From Roridomyces roridus (lineage: Eukaryota; Basidiomycota; Agaricomycetes; Agaricales; Mycenaceae), in contig JARKIF010000008.1 in assembly GCA_029378245.1 (NCBI GenBank), positions 1,736,001 through 1,800,000 on the forward strand: a stretch of DNA of 64,000 nucleotides. The letters run 5' to 3'. The notes beneath the pieces are model-generated. The model had not been told where the DNA came from. It ran no database searches and saw only the letters and a list, made by a program, of their open reading frames with translations. Below are positions 12,312-24,329 of the stretch, one piece after another. Every line of letters begins with the position of its first letter. Positions within the stretch are counted from its first letter, which is position 1. A program made the position numbers and the translations under genes.

Positions 12312-14665
12312 CTACGTGTCTTCATCATCGCCCTTGACGGCCGGCAGCGTCATGGCTTGCAATACCAACGGAAGTTGCAAAAAAATATCCAAGAGTGGTT
12401 TCAGCGTCAATCCCATCCGCATTTCCATCCGACCCACGACGACTGGCACAAAGTAGAGCAGATCACTCAAACGGCCGAAGGAGTAGATGATGGTTTCGGC
12501 GCGGTAGCCACCACCGTACGCCCGATACTTGTGGTTGAGCAGGACCTGGCAATATACACCGACCAGAATCAATCCGTCCGAGAATGTACCGAGAAAGCGC
12601 AGCAATGGTTTCTCGGGGCCATATTCTCCGTGTCTGGCTGCAGGTACCGTGCTCGCAAGCAGCGAAATCTTGTCGACGAGCTGGTACATGAGAACGTGTG
12701 TGGCCAGAATCTGCGAGAGTGCAATGAGACAGATCCCAAACGAATGCGGGTGTAACGTACCCCCAATTTGAGCCGCCACCCCGTAAGACTGTCAAGTCTC
12801 TGAGAGGTCCGCTCTGCGTGGTTCGCAGGTGCTCTCTTCACAGTCGGATACCACCTATTCCAACCGAATTCCACCCGTAATATGGCCTTGCACATCAACA
12901 GGGGTATGATCAACGTGAGAAGTGAGATGATCCCTTCACCCTCGATGGCCTCGCCGACCGCAGCCAGTGCCGTTCCGGCAACTATGAAGACGACAGAAGA
13001 TGGACTGATACCGACCGTCGACACTCTCGTCCACCAATAATGGAAAAGGAGCAACGCAGCAATGATTTGGCAACCGCCTCTGCGCAAATATGAGATGGCT
13101 AGAGAGACGCCAGAAAACGTACGAGACAAAGGTGATCGTTATTCGCCTTCGCGGATGGGCCTCGTCATGGAATCTATGCCCCATTGCACCATCTAGGATC
13201 CACCGTAAGAGAATGCCCGAAAGGAAAATAAACATCAATTTACTCCATAGTTCCGCATCGGTCTGCTGCGACGCTTTCATTAGGTCGCTCGCATGCGGGT
13301 CGACGATGTACGGAGAGACAAATTGATCTGCCCATAGCTGCTTCCCGGGTGACCGCCCCGCGTACGCAATCCGCCAAACAACCTCCATAGACTCGTTTTG
13401 CGGAGTCGATGAACAGTTGTCCCGGTCAACGGGAACGGGAATGATATCGAGGGGTCCAGCGGAATGGGCCTTTGTGTCCAGATACGGGGCATAAGCCCAC
13501 TGAGTTTCGAAGCCAGACTCTGTCGGGACTTCGAGTTCTAGTCGGGTTTCAAAGTTGCCATTAGACTTGTAAGTGCGGCGACACATCCTGAGATGTGGTT
13601 TGATACCAGGGATGCCTTGACCGCACTGCTTCAAATTATATCCTTTCCCTCACAGGAAACGGAAACACGCACGGAATGTCTTTTTATTTCATCTCGAACT
13701 GCATTGTACGCCTTTGCATCGAATAGTCTGGTCTCGCGTACGACTCGTAACTGGGTTCTATTGTAAAGTTAGAAGGTACGGTGACGAAGAGTGGAGGATT
13801 ACCTGGTGACAATGTAGGGATGATTCTCGACAATCTCATCGGTGTTACACCGACTTGAAATGTTGTGAAACTCTAGGAGGGGCACAGATATCGAAAAGGA
13901 TTCCAACGCGAGGTCAGCGATAGTTTTCTCCCCGTGTGGTGCTGAGCCCAACGGGAATCTGGAGACTCTCTCAGCGCCCATCTGCTTGTAGGAAAAATCC
14001 TCGACTCACGGCCACGGTCGAGTTGGCCGGCGCTGGGCAAAGACTGAATCGGGCATCCAAGAAGAAAAATTCTTGACATGGTCGATGAGTGAGGGCGAGG
14101 TTGGCAGCAGAAAAAAGGTGGCGCGAAGATCCGACTTGGTCAGGTTTGGAGCCGAAAATCTTGTGGTGGGGAGCTGGAACTTGACCTCGGCAAGAGCATG
14201 TTTGTCAGAGAGGCGCAGACCACGAAAAACGATGTCAGAAAACAGAGGCTTTTCCAAGACATCTTCGTCGCGGTTTTCGTCCAACAAGGTCACGGCCAGC
14301 GCGACTCTCCCTATACTGCCGCCCAAGTCTATTTCCGAGGGCACTGGATCTTCTTGCACCTGCGTCGCAGTGACTGTTCTGTATCCAGCCATTAGCAGCA
14401 CGCGCCCACACGCTCACTGCAATATCGAAGGTTTGGTGGTCTGGTACAAAAGGACGGATAACGTCTCCAGCACTATTCTCCATATAAAGCGATGCGTGAG
14501 GGAATCGTGCCTCGTGAACGACGCCAGCCACAAATGAAACCGTGGCCCAGCTCCCAAGGCAGAGTATGGGTATCCAAGATTATCCAACACAGGACACTTG
14601 CAGAGGGATATTCTCTCGCTGCGTCGGCCTGGCCCTGGGTTCAGTTCCAGTTTGCTGTCTGTCAT
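12312..14665 (-). CDS. Polytopic membrane protein with a large N-terminal non-membrane domain, unknown
   Basis: I do not recognise this family. From ATG 14665, a 47-nt intron (ending near 14541) and a 58-nt intron (ending near 14366) give a hydrophobic N-terminal stretch (WATVSFVAGVVHEA), then a domain with SDIVFRGLRLSDKHA and TFFLLPTSPSLIDHVKNFSS. A middle region with several Cys residues follows. The C-terminal half holds about five or six membrane spans, including LMFIFLSGILLRWILDGAMG and FGICLIALSQILATHVLMYQ. The tail ends GDDEDT at 12312. The pattern suggests a lumenal or extracellular beta-rich domain before a membrane bundle. No RING finger or enzyme motif is visible. Confidence 0.7.
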
Positions 14666-14831
14666 AATGGTTGAAGTTGGTACGCATCAGGAGTCGGGTT
14701 TGATGCGGACAATTGATGGCGCTCGAAGGGAAGGCTCTGGATTCTGGAAGGTTGCGCCAACCTGCGCTGCGTGCGCGAATCGTACACATTTACTTAGTAC
14801 AATAAAGGTATCAAGACCGAAAATATCAATC

Positions 14832-16401
14832 CTAATAAGCCAAAGTCTCGACCAAGCCATCCACGATCCGTACAGCGTCTGGAATATAAAATTTCTCGTA
14901 TTGCAACGCAACAGGCGTGCTGCAAGACGATCAGTTCTACGTTGAGGATGCATAAACGAAGCACTCACTCCCAGCCAGTGATTCGCTTTACTGGTGCTGA
15001 AAGCCGCAGGAAGCAGCGCTTCTGCACCTCGGCAGCAATCTCTGCACCGACGCCCGCAGTCATTCCCGCCTCATGCACGATCACAAGCCGCCCTGTACAA
15101 TTCACGCTCTCTGTGATCGCAGCTGCATCCCACGGAAGTATTGAGCGCAAATCAATGAGCTCGATCTTGGCCTTGCGCAGCGACTCGGGAATATGGGGCG
15201 CCAGTGCGGGTGGAGGGTCGTTGAGCATGTGAAGAGCCGTCTCGCAATGGTACACGGGTGTCCCCCACGTTAGCAAGGTGAGATCTGAGCCTTCGACGAG
15301 GGTTTCTGCCCGTCCCAGTGGTAGCGTGTAGTCGTCAATCGGGACTTGCTCGATGGCAGAACGATATCTGATATGGATGAGCAAATTCTATGTGAAGAGT
15401 GGCAGTTTAATCACAAGATCTTGGGCTCCATGAAGATGACTGGATTGGGGTCCCTGATGGCGCTGAGCAGGAGACCTTTCACTTGAATGGGAGAGCGGGG
15501 TATTACAACCTGGTCTCGGTCAGATCGTGAAAATACGACGTATAGAACCAACCTTTAGACCCGAAGCCCCCATGAAGAAACCTTCGGGTGACTGAGAGTG
15601 ATATAAACCTCCATGACCCACGGACATGGTTGGAGTCCGAATAGTGAGGCCTCCGACGTTGTACTGGCCACCGGAACGATATCGAATTTTTGCGGCCTCA
15701 TTCACCAACTGGGAGAACGTTGAGAAAATCAGATCCAGGCCGTAAATGGAACATACTTGGTCGAATGCGGGGAAGATGTAATCCGCGAATTGTATTTCAG
15801 CAATAGGTGTATGGCCCATGAGCGCCATTCCGATAGCTGACAGCATTCAGGAACTGTATTATCTCAGGGAGAACCGCTCGTACCAAATCCCGCAATGCCC
15901 TGTTCCGTCAGAGGTGTATTGAACACACGTTCACGTCCTGGCATTCTGGCTTGAGCGATGCTGTATGTTCATGGAAAGACGGATGTACCAAATTCTTCTG
16001 CAAGACCCATAGTACAGCGAAACACGCCTCCGAACGCGATGTCCTCGCCAAATACGACCGCGTTATCATCTTTCGTGAGGGCTATGCTGCACCGGGCATG
16101 AGCAAATAGTAGAGTAGCGCGCCAGGACGCGCCTTAGAGCGTCTCGGACAGCCTGGTAGACATTCATCTTGCGGGTCTCGCGAACGGTCGTGCTTTCTGC
16201 TTGTTCATCATTCCAGGAGAGGCCTTGGGTTCTCAACGAGCGTTCACGGGTGGTACGAAGTAACTTTGAATTGGCTATGGAAGGCAAATGACCGCCTGCT
16301 GGAGGTGGTTCCGCTACGGAGGAGTTGTGACGCTGGAAAGGTTTGGAGAAACTGCGGCGTGGACGGGACACTAGGGTCGGTATGCGTCTGGTTGGGAGCA
16401 T
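14832..16401 (-). CDS. Branched-chain 2-oxoacid dehydrogenase E1 beta subunit, mitochondrial
   Basis: This is the beta chain of the thiamine-diphosphate E1 enzyme that decarboxylates keto acids from Leu, Ile and Val. It starts [20 protein letters not shown], a typical mitochondrial presequence. The conserved E1-beta features follow in order: [71 protein letters not shown] and [18 protein letters not shown] last exon of about 80 nt gives [14 protein letters not shown] and ends LVETLAY at TAG 14832-14834. At least five short introns are needed. It is divergent from the creC-like gene with 80 bp between start codons. Confidence 0.9.
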
Positions 16402-16481
16402 GGAGGGTTGAAGCTAAAGTGGCCAAGATCCGGCGGCATGTAAAGGATCGAGTGCGAGTTGATCTCAGCCGAAATAATCTT

Positions 16482-18480
16482 ATGGAGAACGAGTCCACCT
16501 TCGTTGCTCCCGAAGGCGTCTACACCGTCACTGAGGAACACAAGCCGTCGCTGCTGCCCCACATCACTTCGTCAGCGCCCCCAGCCTATCCGACCCGAGT
16601 CTCGTCCATAATTGTCCGATTCCCTGCAACCAAGGCAGGCGGTGGCCCAGGATTTGCGCAATTACTTGGTGGTGGTAACAAGGAGTCGCGCAAGGAGAAG
16701 CCCAAGGATGACGGCGTCAGCTTGTCCAGCAGTGATACACCCGACGAGGACACCCCGCTCGCTCAGGAACCCACACAAACCCTTTTCGCGGCTCCTTCGG
16801 CGCCGACCAAGAAGAAGCCTCTCGCGCGGCCTAAACACAATATTAGGACCACCTCTTCGACATTTATAACCCGCATACAAAACGCTGAAGGGTCGCCTCG
16901 GTCTCTGCAGTCCAAGCAGGGAGATGTCACATTTCTGTTCTACAACGCGGCCAAGAGCTTTCTGTGGATTGAAGCAGGCTCCAAGTCGAAGGTGCGTGCA
17001 TCCTTACTCTGCCATCCTTGTTCTTACGTGTAGTCCAGGAGCCATTGGCCCGCATAACATTTTCCGCGTATCCAACATGCCACGATGTGAACATCCTGAC
17101 CTCTTCATCTGAGCGTTTAGACGTTATCATTGGGTTTTCTACGGGCGACTTAGTATGGCTGGACCCTATAAGTGCGCGCTATGGCCGTCTGAATAAGCAG
17201 GTATGTGTTCTGTGCCTTACACTCGCACGAGCTCACTTGCTAATAGGGAAGCATCACCAACTCTCCCTGCACCGCCGTTCGATGGGTTCCGTCTTCCTCC
17301 TCATTATTTCTCGTCGCACATGCAGACGGGACCATAATAGTTTACGACAAGGAGCGCGAAGATGGAAGTTTCACTCCTCAAGACCCTGTCCGACCAAATG
17401 CCGATTCAGAGTCCTCGAAAGAGTGGGATCCTATCGACAGTATATTTGTCACCAATCCGATTTCCGGTAACGGGGTTGGAGCTCCGGGCAAGGTGGAGAA
17501 AGTCGCGAAAAACCCAGTGAGCCATTGGCGAGTCTCTCGCAGGGCGGTTGTGGGCAAGGTCACTCCCGTGTGCCATAGATTGAAGCTGATCGCACACCAG
17601 ATTTCGTGTTTTCACCGGACGTCAAATACGTCGCAGCCATCTCGGAAGATGGATGCCTCCGAGTTATCGACGCGTTAGCAGAGCAGTAAGGCACTTTCGT
17701 AGTTTTCTCCGCTTGCTTTCTCACCGTTTTCAGGCTTGTTGACTGCTACGCATCTTACTTCGGCGCACTGACATCAGTTGCCTGGTCTCCCGACGGCCGA
17801 TTTATCCTCGTGCGTCTCATCGTTGGAAAAAGATATACACCCTAAGCCTTTTTAGACCGGAGGTCAAGATGACCTACTAACGATATTCTCCCCTTGGGAG
17901 CAGAGAGTCGTTGCTCGCTGCCAAGGCCACTCATCCTTCGTATCTGCTGTTGCTTTCGACGATCTCCGATGCGATGGCCGAACATACCGATTCGGTAGCG
18001 TCGGCGAGGACAATAAACTCATACTCGTGGGTGTCTTCGCACTGCCGCTGAGATTAAATCTCATGGACATATAGTGGGACTTTTCAAGCGGTGCCCTGCA
18101 TCGACCAAAGTTCCAAGCGACGCATCAACAGCGCATTTCCATGTCGTCTACGGTCTCTCTCGCTGTTCGACGTGATCGGTCGACGATATACCTTCCCATG
18201 GGGGACGAGAGTCCCTTGCCAAGATACCACCCCGCCCCTTCGCGGAATGACATTGCTGTAGTACAACCCTGTTTGGTGCGTATTTTTGTATCTTTCTGTT
18301 GCTTGCTGACTTTTGGTACAGATAAAACCTATTGACAGCGACATTCTGGCCACGCTAACGTTCCTCCCTCGCTCCATCCTCACCTCGACGAAGAATGGGT
18401 ACATCAAATTGTGGATAAGGCCGCTTGCGCTGCGGCCACGGATAAAACGGCATCCTGCTCCAGATGTAGACGTGCTTTGA
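16482..18480 (+). CDS. creC: WD40 protein of the CreC / WDR20 family
   Basis: In Aspergillus, CreC partners the deubiquitinase CreB in carbon catabolite control. Mammalian WDR20 activates USP12/USP46. The frame starts [19 protein letters not shown] and has a low-complexity linker. It then shows the family signature [13 protein letters not shown] and [18 protein letters not shown], followed by WD repeats such as [42 protein letters not shown]-type [12 protein letters not shown] and a C-terminal [17 protein letters not shown]. About eight short introns restore a single frame to TGA 18478-18480. Whether this fungus uses it for catabolite repression is inference from the family. Confidence 0.87.
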
Positions 18481-18546
18481 TTTAATGGTAACTTATTATT
18501 GCAATGTATTCTATTCCAGTGTTGTACAAGCACCCATCCATGACTC

Positions 18547-19561
18547 CTACCTGCGAACCACCACAACCCATCTCATCAGATGCCCTGCAGAAAAGAGCGC
18601 CGCCTCCCAAACCAGCATGAGCCGCCGTTCCCGCCATCCTTCCTCCTTCCACTGCTGAATGAATGCGCTTCTGGCTGCTGGATCTTGCTCCAACTGTGTG
18701 GCAGCCGCGTTGAGAGCATTCGCGTATTTGATCGATTCGTTTGAAACACTTTCGAGTGCGAGCGCGGCCGGTCCTGCCGTCAAAAGCTCCAAGATGCGGT
18801 GAATGGACGCAAAGAGAGGTGTAGCAGTGCGTGCGACGCCTGAGCGTCCTACGCGTTTACGTGGTAAGAAAGGGACTGCAGAGATGGTGAACTGCGGGCT
18901 GAGGAAAGAGAGGTGCGCGGCGGAGGTGGTGAATTCGAGGGTGGCAGAAGTGCCTGCAGGAAGCGTGGCTCTGAGCTGAACGAGGGATGGTTCAAGCTGA
19001 GCGAGGGGGATGTAGTCGAGATGCAAGCATGAGTTGGGAGTGAGGGACAATGGTGTGATTGATTCTTTGGGCTCGGATACTCCGTGGGCGCGTTTCAAGG
19101 CTCTGCGTCCTGTGGGAGATGAATATTGCTTAATATGACGCGCATATATTCGACTTACTCGGCGTCGGTTTCACCTGCCACGAAAAATGCTTGCCTACAA
19201 CCCATGCGACAACAACCCAACTCCACGACGAATCTAGACCAAAGCGAACGCGCCATCCGTGTGCATTCAGTTTATCTGAAAACAGCTTGGGCAGGTCTGC
19301 ACTGTTCCTAATCTCTATCTTGCCGGAGCAAATGGCGTCTATGAAGCTAGTCATTGACACGGTAACTGTCTTGGAACGTGCCGAGACGGAATGGTCGACT
19401 AGATGCATGTATTCGTGTGGCCAGGCTACGCGGGTCGGAACAAGGATGGTGAAAAGGGCTTGGATTGCCTTGTCGCGATCTTTCGGAATCTTCTTGGAGA
19501 CGAGGGAAACGAGAACGGCGCAGACGAGGAGCGCGGGCAGAACGAGGAATTTGGGATCCAT
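18547..19561 (-). CDS. Membrane-anchored protein of unknown function
   Basis: Two exons (intron about 19102-19157, donor GTAAGT, acceptor CACAG) encode about 320 residues. The start at 19561 gives MDPKFLVLPALLVCAVLVSL, an N-terminal signal anchor followed by a positively charged KKIPKDRDK stretch. In-frame ATGs at 19609 and 19639 would extend the N-terminus by 16 or 26 residues. The rest is soluble, with VPTRVAWPHEYMHLVDHSVS and SALLVWEAALFSAG-type helices near the end. No known domain is recognised. The stop is 67 bp from the stop of the converging creC-like gene. Confidence 0.7.
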
Positions 19562-19734
19562 GTGGACGAGGAAATGAGAGCAATGAGTGAGAATGAGGTT
19601 GACCTCCATGATGGTCGAGTCCAAGTTTAGATAGATCACTTAGTCTTTCCTCGGAGGCGCCCAACGCTTGTGCTTGAACCTCTTTATATAACACTGCGAG
19701 GCCGCTCAGAAGCCGTCCCTTCCCAGATTCCCTC

Positions 19735-22700
19735 ATGGCCAAAGTCTCTCTCAACTTCCTCCCCACAACCGCAGACCAGTACACTGTGATCATCGCGCTT
19801 GCTCGAATCCTGCACTCGGATGAATTCCGATCCTTTGCCAAAGAGGCGGCCGATCCATTGTACAACTCCGATCTGCCTCAGGATTCGCGTCGTAGGTTGC
19901 TCAATTTCAAGGTCGAGCTCAAGGAGAGCAGAGTCGGTACGACGCGTAACGATGGCACGGGAATCCTCACTCTTCCCAGCGACGACGCGCGCTCTAAATT
20001 CCTCGACTGGGTCGTGAAACGCAAAAACCACGTCTACGTCGAGGGAAAGAAGATCAGAGTCCAGAGAGCTCCCTTTGGCACGCGTGAGCACGAGGCCATG
20101 ACGCTGTCCAAGACCCCCTACCTCGACCCCGGCATCGAAAGAGAGCATCAGGAGAAAGTGTGGGCGCTCCACGAAGCACTGCGCGTCGATTTCGTGCAGT
20201 TTGGATTCTATTACCGCGACTATCCCTCCAAGCCCATCCCAGACGGTTCTCAGACCCCGCTCCGCAAGTATTCCGTGGAATGGGAGAAGCAGTACTTCCA
20301 CACAGACTCTTCCTCGCCGCGAAGCAACTCTCCTGGCTCACCGAGTGGTGTTGCATGGTTGAGGCTCGAATATGACCACAAGCTCATCCGAATCCAGGTC
20401 TGCTACACACTCATTTACACGATTCTACCTCACCGGTTGTAGCTTGGAGACGAGTCGACTGAATACCTCGGGTCCAACATCAATATCACTTTTGCCAGCA
20501 TATCGAAAATCGCCATTGGCTATGACCCTCAACCGTGTAAGTCTTCTGTCCAACTTGGAGACCACGGTTCACGAGGCTTCAGATATTTGCTTTGACACAC
20601 TCACCCCGCCTGCCCTGGAGGGAATCAAATTCCATCGTACTCTCACCGGGGACGAGGCCCTCGATGCCAGAAGATCAAAAACTCGTATCGGATCGCTGGA
20701 GCCGGGGCATTTGCGGGTGGCGCCGTACGCGCAGCAACTGCGCCTCGTCCTGTACAGACCTCCCACCGGCGATATCCTTCAAGTCTTCAGCGATCTTTGT
20801 TTCACTGCGGGCTTGCCGAAGACGATCCTCGCCAGATTCAACCACCCCTTTGTCCTCGAGGCTTCCAAGCTCGAGCTGTTCAGCGCCAAGCGCCTGCACA
20901 AACTCGATCTCCTGCTTCGAACACTCGACTGGGAAGTCGCGTTTCAGATAGAGGCGCTCCTGCGTAATGCGCTGCTTCACACCGACGAAATCGATAAGTT
21001 GATTCCCCGAATCAAGGAGTTGGTCTTGGTCAAGGGCAGCAGCGTCGTCAGCCAGATGCTCCTCGAGTACCGGCGGCATCTTCGCGCCAAGTCTCTTCGG
21101 GAGAGTCCTCTGGCGTGCTTCGCCAGGGTCTCCAAGTCATTCACATACCATCCCCTGTCGTTCCAGAGCGGTTCATTCAACTGCTGCCACGTGTATGCAT
21201 TTCTTTTTCAACCCAGGTTCCCGTTAATCCTTGGAACAGAACCGTAACACCGACCAGATTGGTCTTGGAAGGTCCCTTCCCAGTCCAATCGAATCGTATT
21301 ATTCGCAAATATCAAAACTACGAAGACCACTTCCTCCGTGTCGATTTCCGGGACGAAGACAAGATGCAATACCGATGGGACCGTGAAGTTGATGGCTCAC
21401 ATTTTGTGCGCGAGCGAGTTGGCGGGATTCTTAAGAATGGACTTACCCTGGGCGGGCGAGATTTCGAATTTCTCGCATATTCGACGTCGGCGCTGCGAGG
21501 ACACGCGGTTTGGTTTATGAATCCTTTCAAGGATGAGGCTACTGGGAGGCTCGTGACGTCGGAATCAATCCGAAACGATATTGGTGATTTTGCTGGGACC
21601 CCGCTTTTGAAGTCACCCTCCAAGTACGCCGCGCGATTGGCGCAAGGTGAGGAGCCCACTACTTCTTGAGAACCGCGATGTTGATATCTTTTTGACAGCA
21701 TTTACTGCAACCGATCCGTCTGTGAGGATCGGCCGGCATCAATGGATGCTAATCCCCGATATCGTCGTAGCGGGACACGAGAACGATACCAAGCTGCATT
21801 CCAAGTTCGTGTATACAGACGGTGTTGGAACGATTTCGAGCAAACTGGCCACCATGATTTGGGATGCGCTGTGCGAAGCTCGGCATTATACTGGGGTCAG
21901 ACTGCGACCCTCGGCGGTATGTAGACGGGAATTCATGGCGGGTGTCGACTTATCTCAATTGTAGTTCCAAATTCGGTTTTTGGGCTTCAAAGGTACGTCC
22001 AGTGGGGGAATTTGCTCCATTCTGATGCAGTTGCAGGTGTTGTGTGTATTGACCATGAGCTGGACAAGCGCGAGGATGGTATCATGATGTGTCTGCGACC
22101 ATCCATGAAAAAGTTCGAATCCGACGACGTTACGGCCATGGAGGCGGAGATTGAGATAGCCATGGCTTTCGAAAAACCCAATACCGCGTATCTCAACAGG
22201 TATAGTTCTCCTCGACTGCCAACTGTTCGCTAATTCTGTTATAGGCCTCTGGTGATGGCGTTGGAAGACAGGGGTGTCCGTCAAACTGCCTTCCGAAAGT
22301 TGCAGGACATCGCCGTCGGGGCTGCTCTGACAATTGACGACTCGATCACTCAATTCCGTGCAGTCTTAAAGGACCATTCACTCGGAAACCCCTTTCGTTT
22401 GGTGTATCTTCTTGAAAAACTTGAAAAACTTGGACTCGATTTGCAAGCCAAACATCGGACGCCAGGGATTGATAACGCGTTTTTCAAGCAGCTACGACAA
22501 GTGGCCATGAACGATGTTCTGAGGGAAATCAAGCACTCTGCGAGGATCCCAATTTCTGAGTCGTATCTCCTCGTTGGTGTGGCAGATGAAGGGCCGGCCT
22601 ACAAGAAGGCGGGGTATACAAATGTGTTCGAGTTGCCACCGGGCAAGATTTATGGTGCGTGGTGCGCGGTTTTGGTGGTGCTAAAGATGACTGATGGCGG

Positions 22701-24223
22701 TTGTACAGCGTGCGTTCAACGATACCACGACGAACCGCCGATCTGGCTTGAGGGAAGCTGTACCATTTCACGGAGCCCAGTTGCGCACGTCGGCGATGGT
22801 AAGCAGAAACCTGCCGAGATTCTCGTGACTGATCACCCATCTAGTGCAACGAGTGCAAGCTATCGGGAAGCCTCCGAAGGGTATGCTGTGCTTGTTTGAA
22901 GGACTGAAGAATGTTGTGGTGCTGCCTTCGCAAAGTTCTCATGATGGTATGGTTTCTGTATCCATCTCGGGCATTGTTGACTTGCTGGACATAGAACCTC
23001 GCTCGCTTGCATCCTGTTTGGGAGGAGGTGACCTCGATGTGAGTGGTCTGCTGGATATCTGCTCTTTATCCCGACCTTTTTTAGGGCGACATGTACTCCG
23101 TTATACAGTACTCTGGCCTCTTGCCTCCCAATCAAGGTCTGTCGTCCATACTGTTTCGTTGTATGTTGTTAATAGTGCTGCACAGAGAGGCCAGCGTCTT
23201 ACCCGGACGGCGACACTCTCACCCTTGAAGACGATAGTACAGTGAATGATATTTGCAACTTCATTGTCGAATATATCAATTCCGACGTGCTGGTACGTGC
23301 CCATATAACGCCAAGACCCACTTGCGAGTTCCCCCCCCCCCCCCCCCCCCCCCCAGGGACTGTTATCCGATCGTCTTCTCGTCATTGCCGACCAATCCAA
23401 GGTGGAGTCTACGTTTTGAACAGGCACCTAATTGTTAACACGCTTTTAGCTTGGGATGCACGACGATGACTGCAAATGGCTGGCCGAGCTGTGTTCCCAG
23501 GCGGTCGACTACCCGAAACAGGGAATTCCTGTCGACTTGGACCACAATCGGCTGCCTCGGACTTTGCTTCGATGCAAACCGGACTGGCATGCGGCCGAAG
23601 TCATTGATCCCCGCAAAACGGATTACTACAGGTCGGAAAAGGCCCTGGGCGACCTTTATCGAGCAATCAGCCTGGACGAACCTGAGCTGCTCGCTTCAGA
23701 CGCGGCCCAGCAGAACGAGACGGTGCAGGACGACGTGTCGTCCAATGCCATCTATCGGATCCTCGCTCCGCACATTGAAAAGAACGTGCCAAATTATACC
23801 CAACCAGACGGCACCGAACACGAAATCCACGTCATATTTCAGAAATACGTCGAGGAGCTGCGGTACATCTCCATCACCCACACACTCACATCCGCGCCAG
23901 GGGTCACTCTCAAGGAGGCCGAGATGGTTTTGGGCACGATTTTGGCCAAATGCTCGCAGAAGCGGTGGCGGAGCGATTGCATCTACCGTATGCGGTACCA
24001 TACACAGACGGTGGTGCGGGACATCCAGAAGCAGCTGCTGGACAGGTCCGACTCGCGACTGGCGCCGGAGGAGCTGGAGGACGCGCTGAGAAAGGCATGG
24101 GCGGCGTGGGACTTTGCTCTGCGACACGAAAAAAAGTTTGGCGCGAAAAGTTTCGGGCTCGTCGCTTTGGGAATCATCTTTGACTGTTTGGAGCAGTTGC
24201 CAGGAGCCCGTTTGTCTTTGTAG
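19735..24223 (+). CDS. Cellular RNA-dependent RNA polymerase (QDE-1/RDR family, RNA silencing)
   Basis: The product copies single-stranded RNA into double-stranded RNA that feeds Dicer in quelling-type silencing. The protein is roughly 1,250 residues with about eight short introns. Family landmarks appear in order: HVTVTPTRLVLEGPFPVQSN, ILKNGLTLGGRDFEFLAYST, GVGTISSKLATMIWDAL, FQIRFLGFKGVVCIDHELD, ISESYLLVGVADEGPAYKKA, and the catalytic LGGGDLDGDMYSVIQY with its three metal-binding aspartates. An intron (23041-23086) falls inside this motif, between DLD and GD. All expected motifs are intact, so it is probably active. The stop sits in a short direct repeat just upstream of RPA1. Confidence 0.92.
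23331..23354 (+). repeat. Uninterrupted C24 tract at an intron 3' end
   Basis: Twenty-four consecutive cytosines stand directly before the AG acceptor (23355-23356) of an RdRP intron that starts at GTACGT 23293. The tract serves as the whole polypyrimidine stretch of this intron. Neighbouring introns have mixed C/T tracts. Length at such a run is often uncertain in sequencing, so the count may be inexact. Confidence 0.9.
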
Positions 24224-24273
24224 TTTTTGTGTTTAGGGGCGAGCTAGCATTTGTCTTTGTAGTTTTGTGTTTA
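24211..24273 (+). repeat. Direct repeat of about 25 bp at the RdRP stop codon
   Basis: The sequence TTTGTCTTTGTAGTTTT and the following GTGTTTA occur at 24211-24235 and again at 24250-24273 (one T shorter), with a period of 39 bp. The first copy contains the last two sense codons and the TAG stop (24221-24223) of the RdRP gene. The second lies in the 106-bp spacer to RPA1. It looks like a local duplication. Confidence 0.85.
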
Positions 24274-24329
24274 CGTGTCGCGCTCTTTGTTTACAGTCAA
24301 TAAAACGCGACTTTCTCTGCACCACCACC

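Noticed and set aside
12312..14665. CLPTM1 or Tul1/Dsc1 homologue
   Set aside because: A few phrases recall these families, but no RING finger is present and the membrane segments do not match what I remember, so no name is given.
21180..21260. 26-nt intron or frame break in RdRP
   Set aside because: A 47-nt GTATGC...ACAG intron gives the expected family sequence HVTVTPTRLVLEG in phase, so no break is needed.
19735..24223. Viral RNA polymerase insertion
   Set aside because: The motifs are of the cellular DLDGD (two-barrel) type, with many host-like introns, so this is a normal silencing gene.
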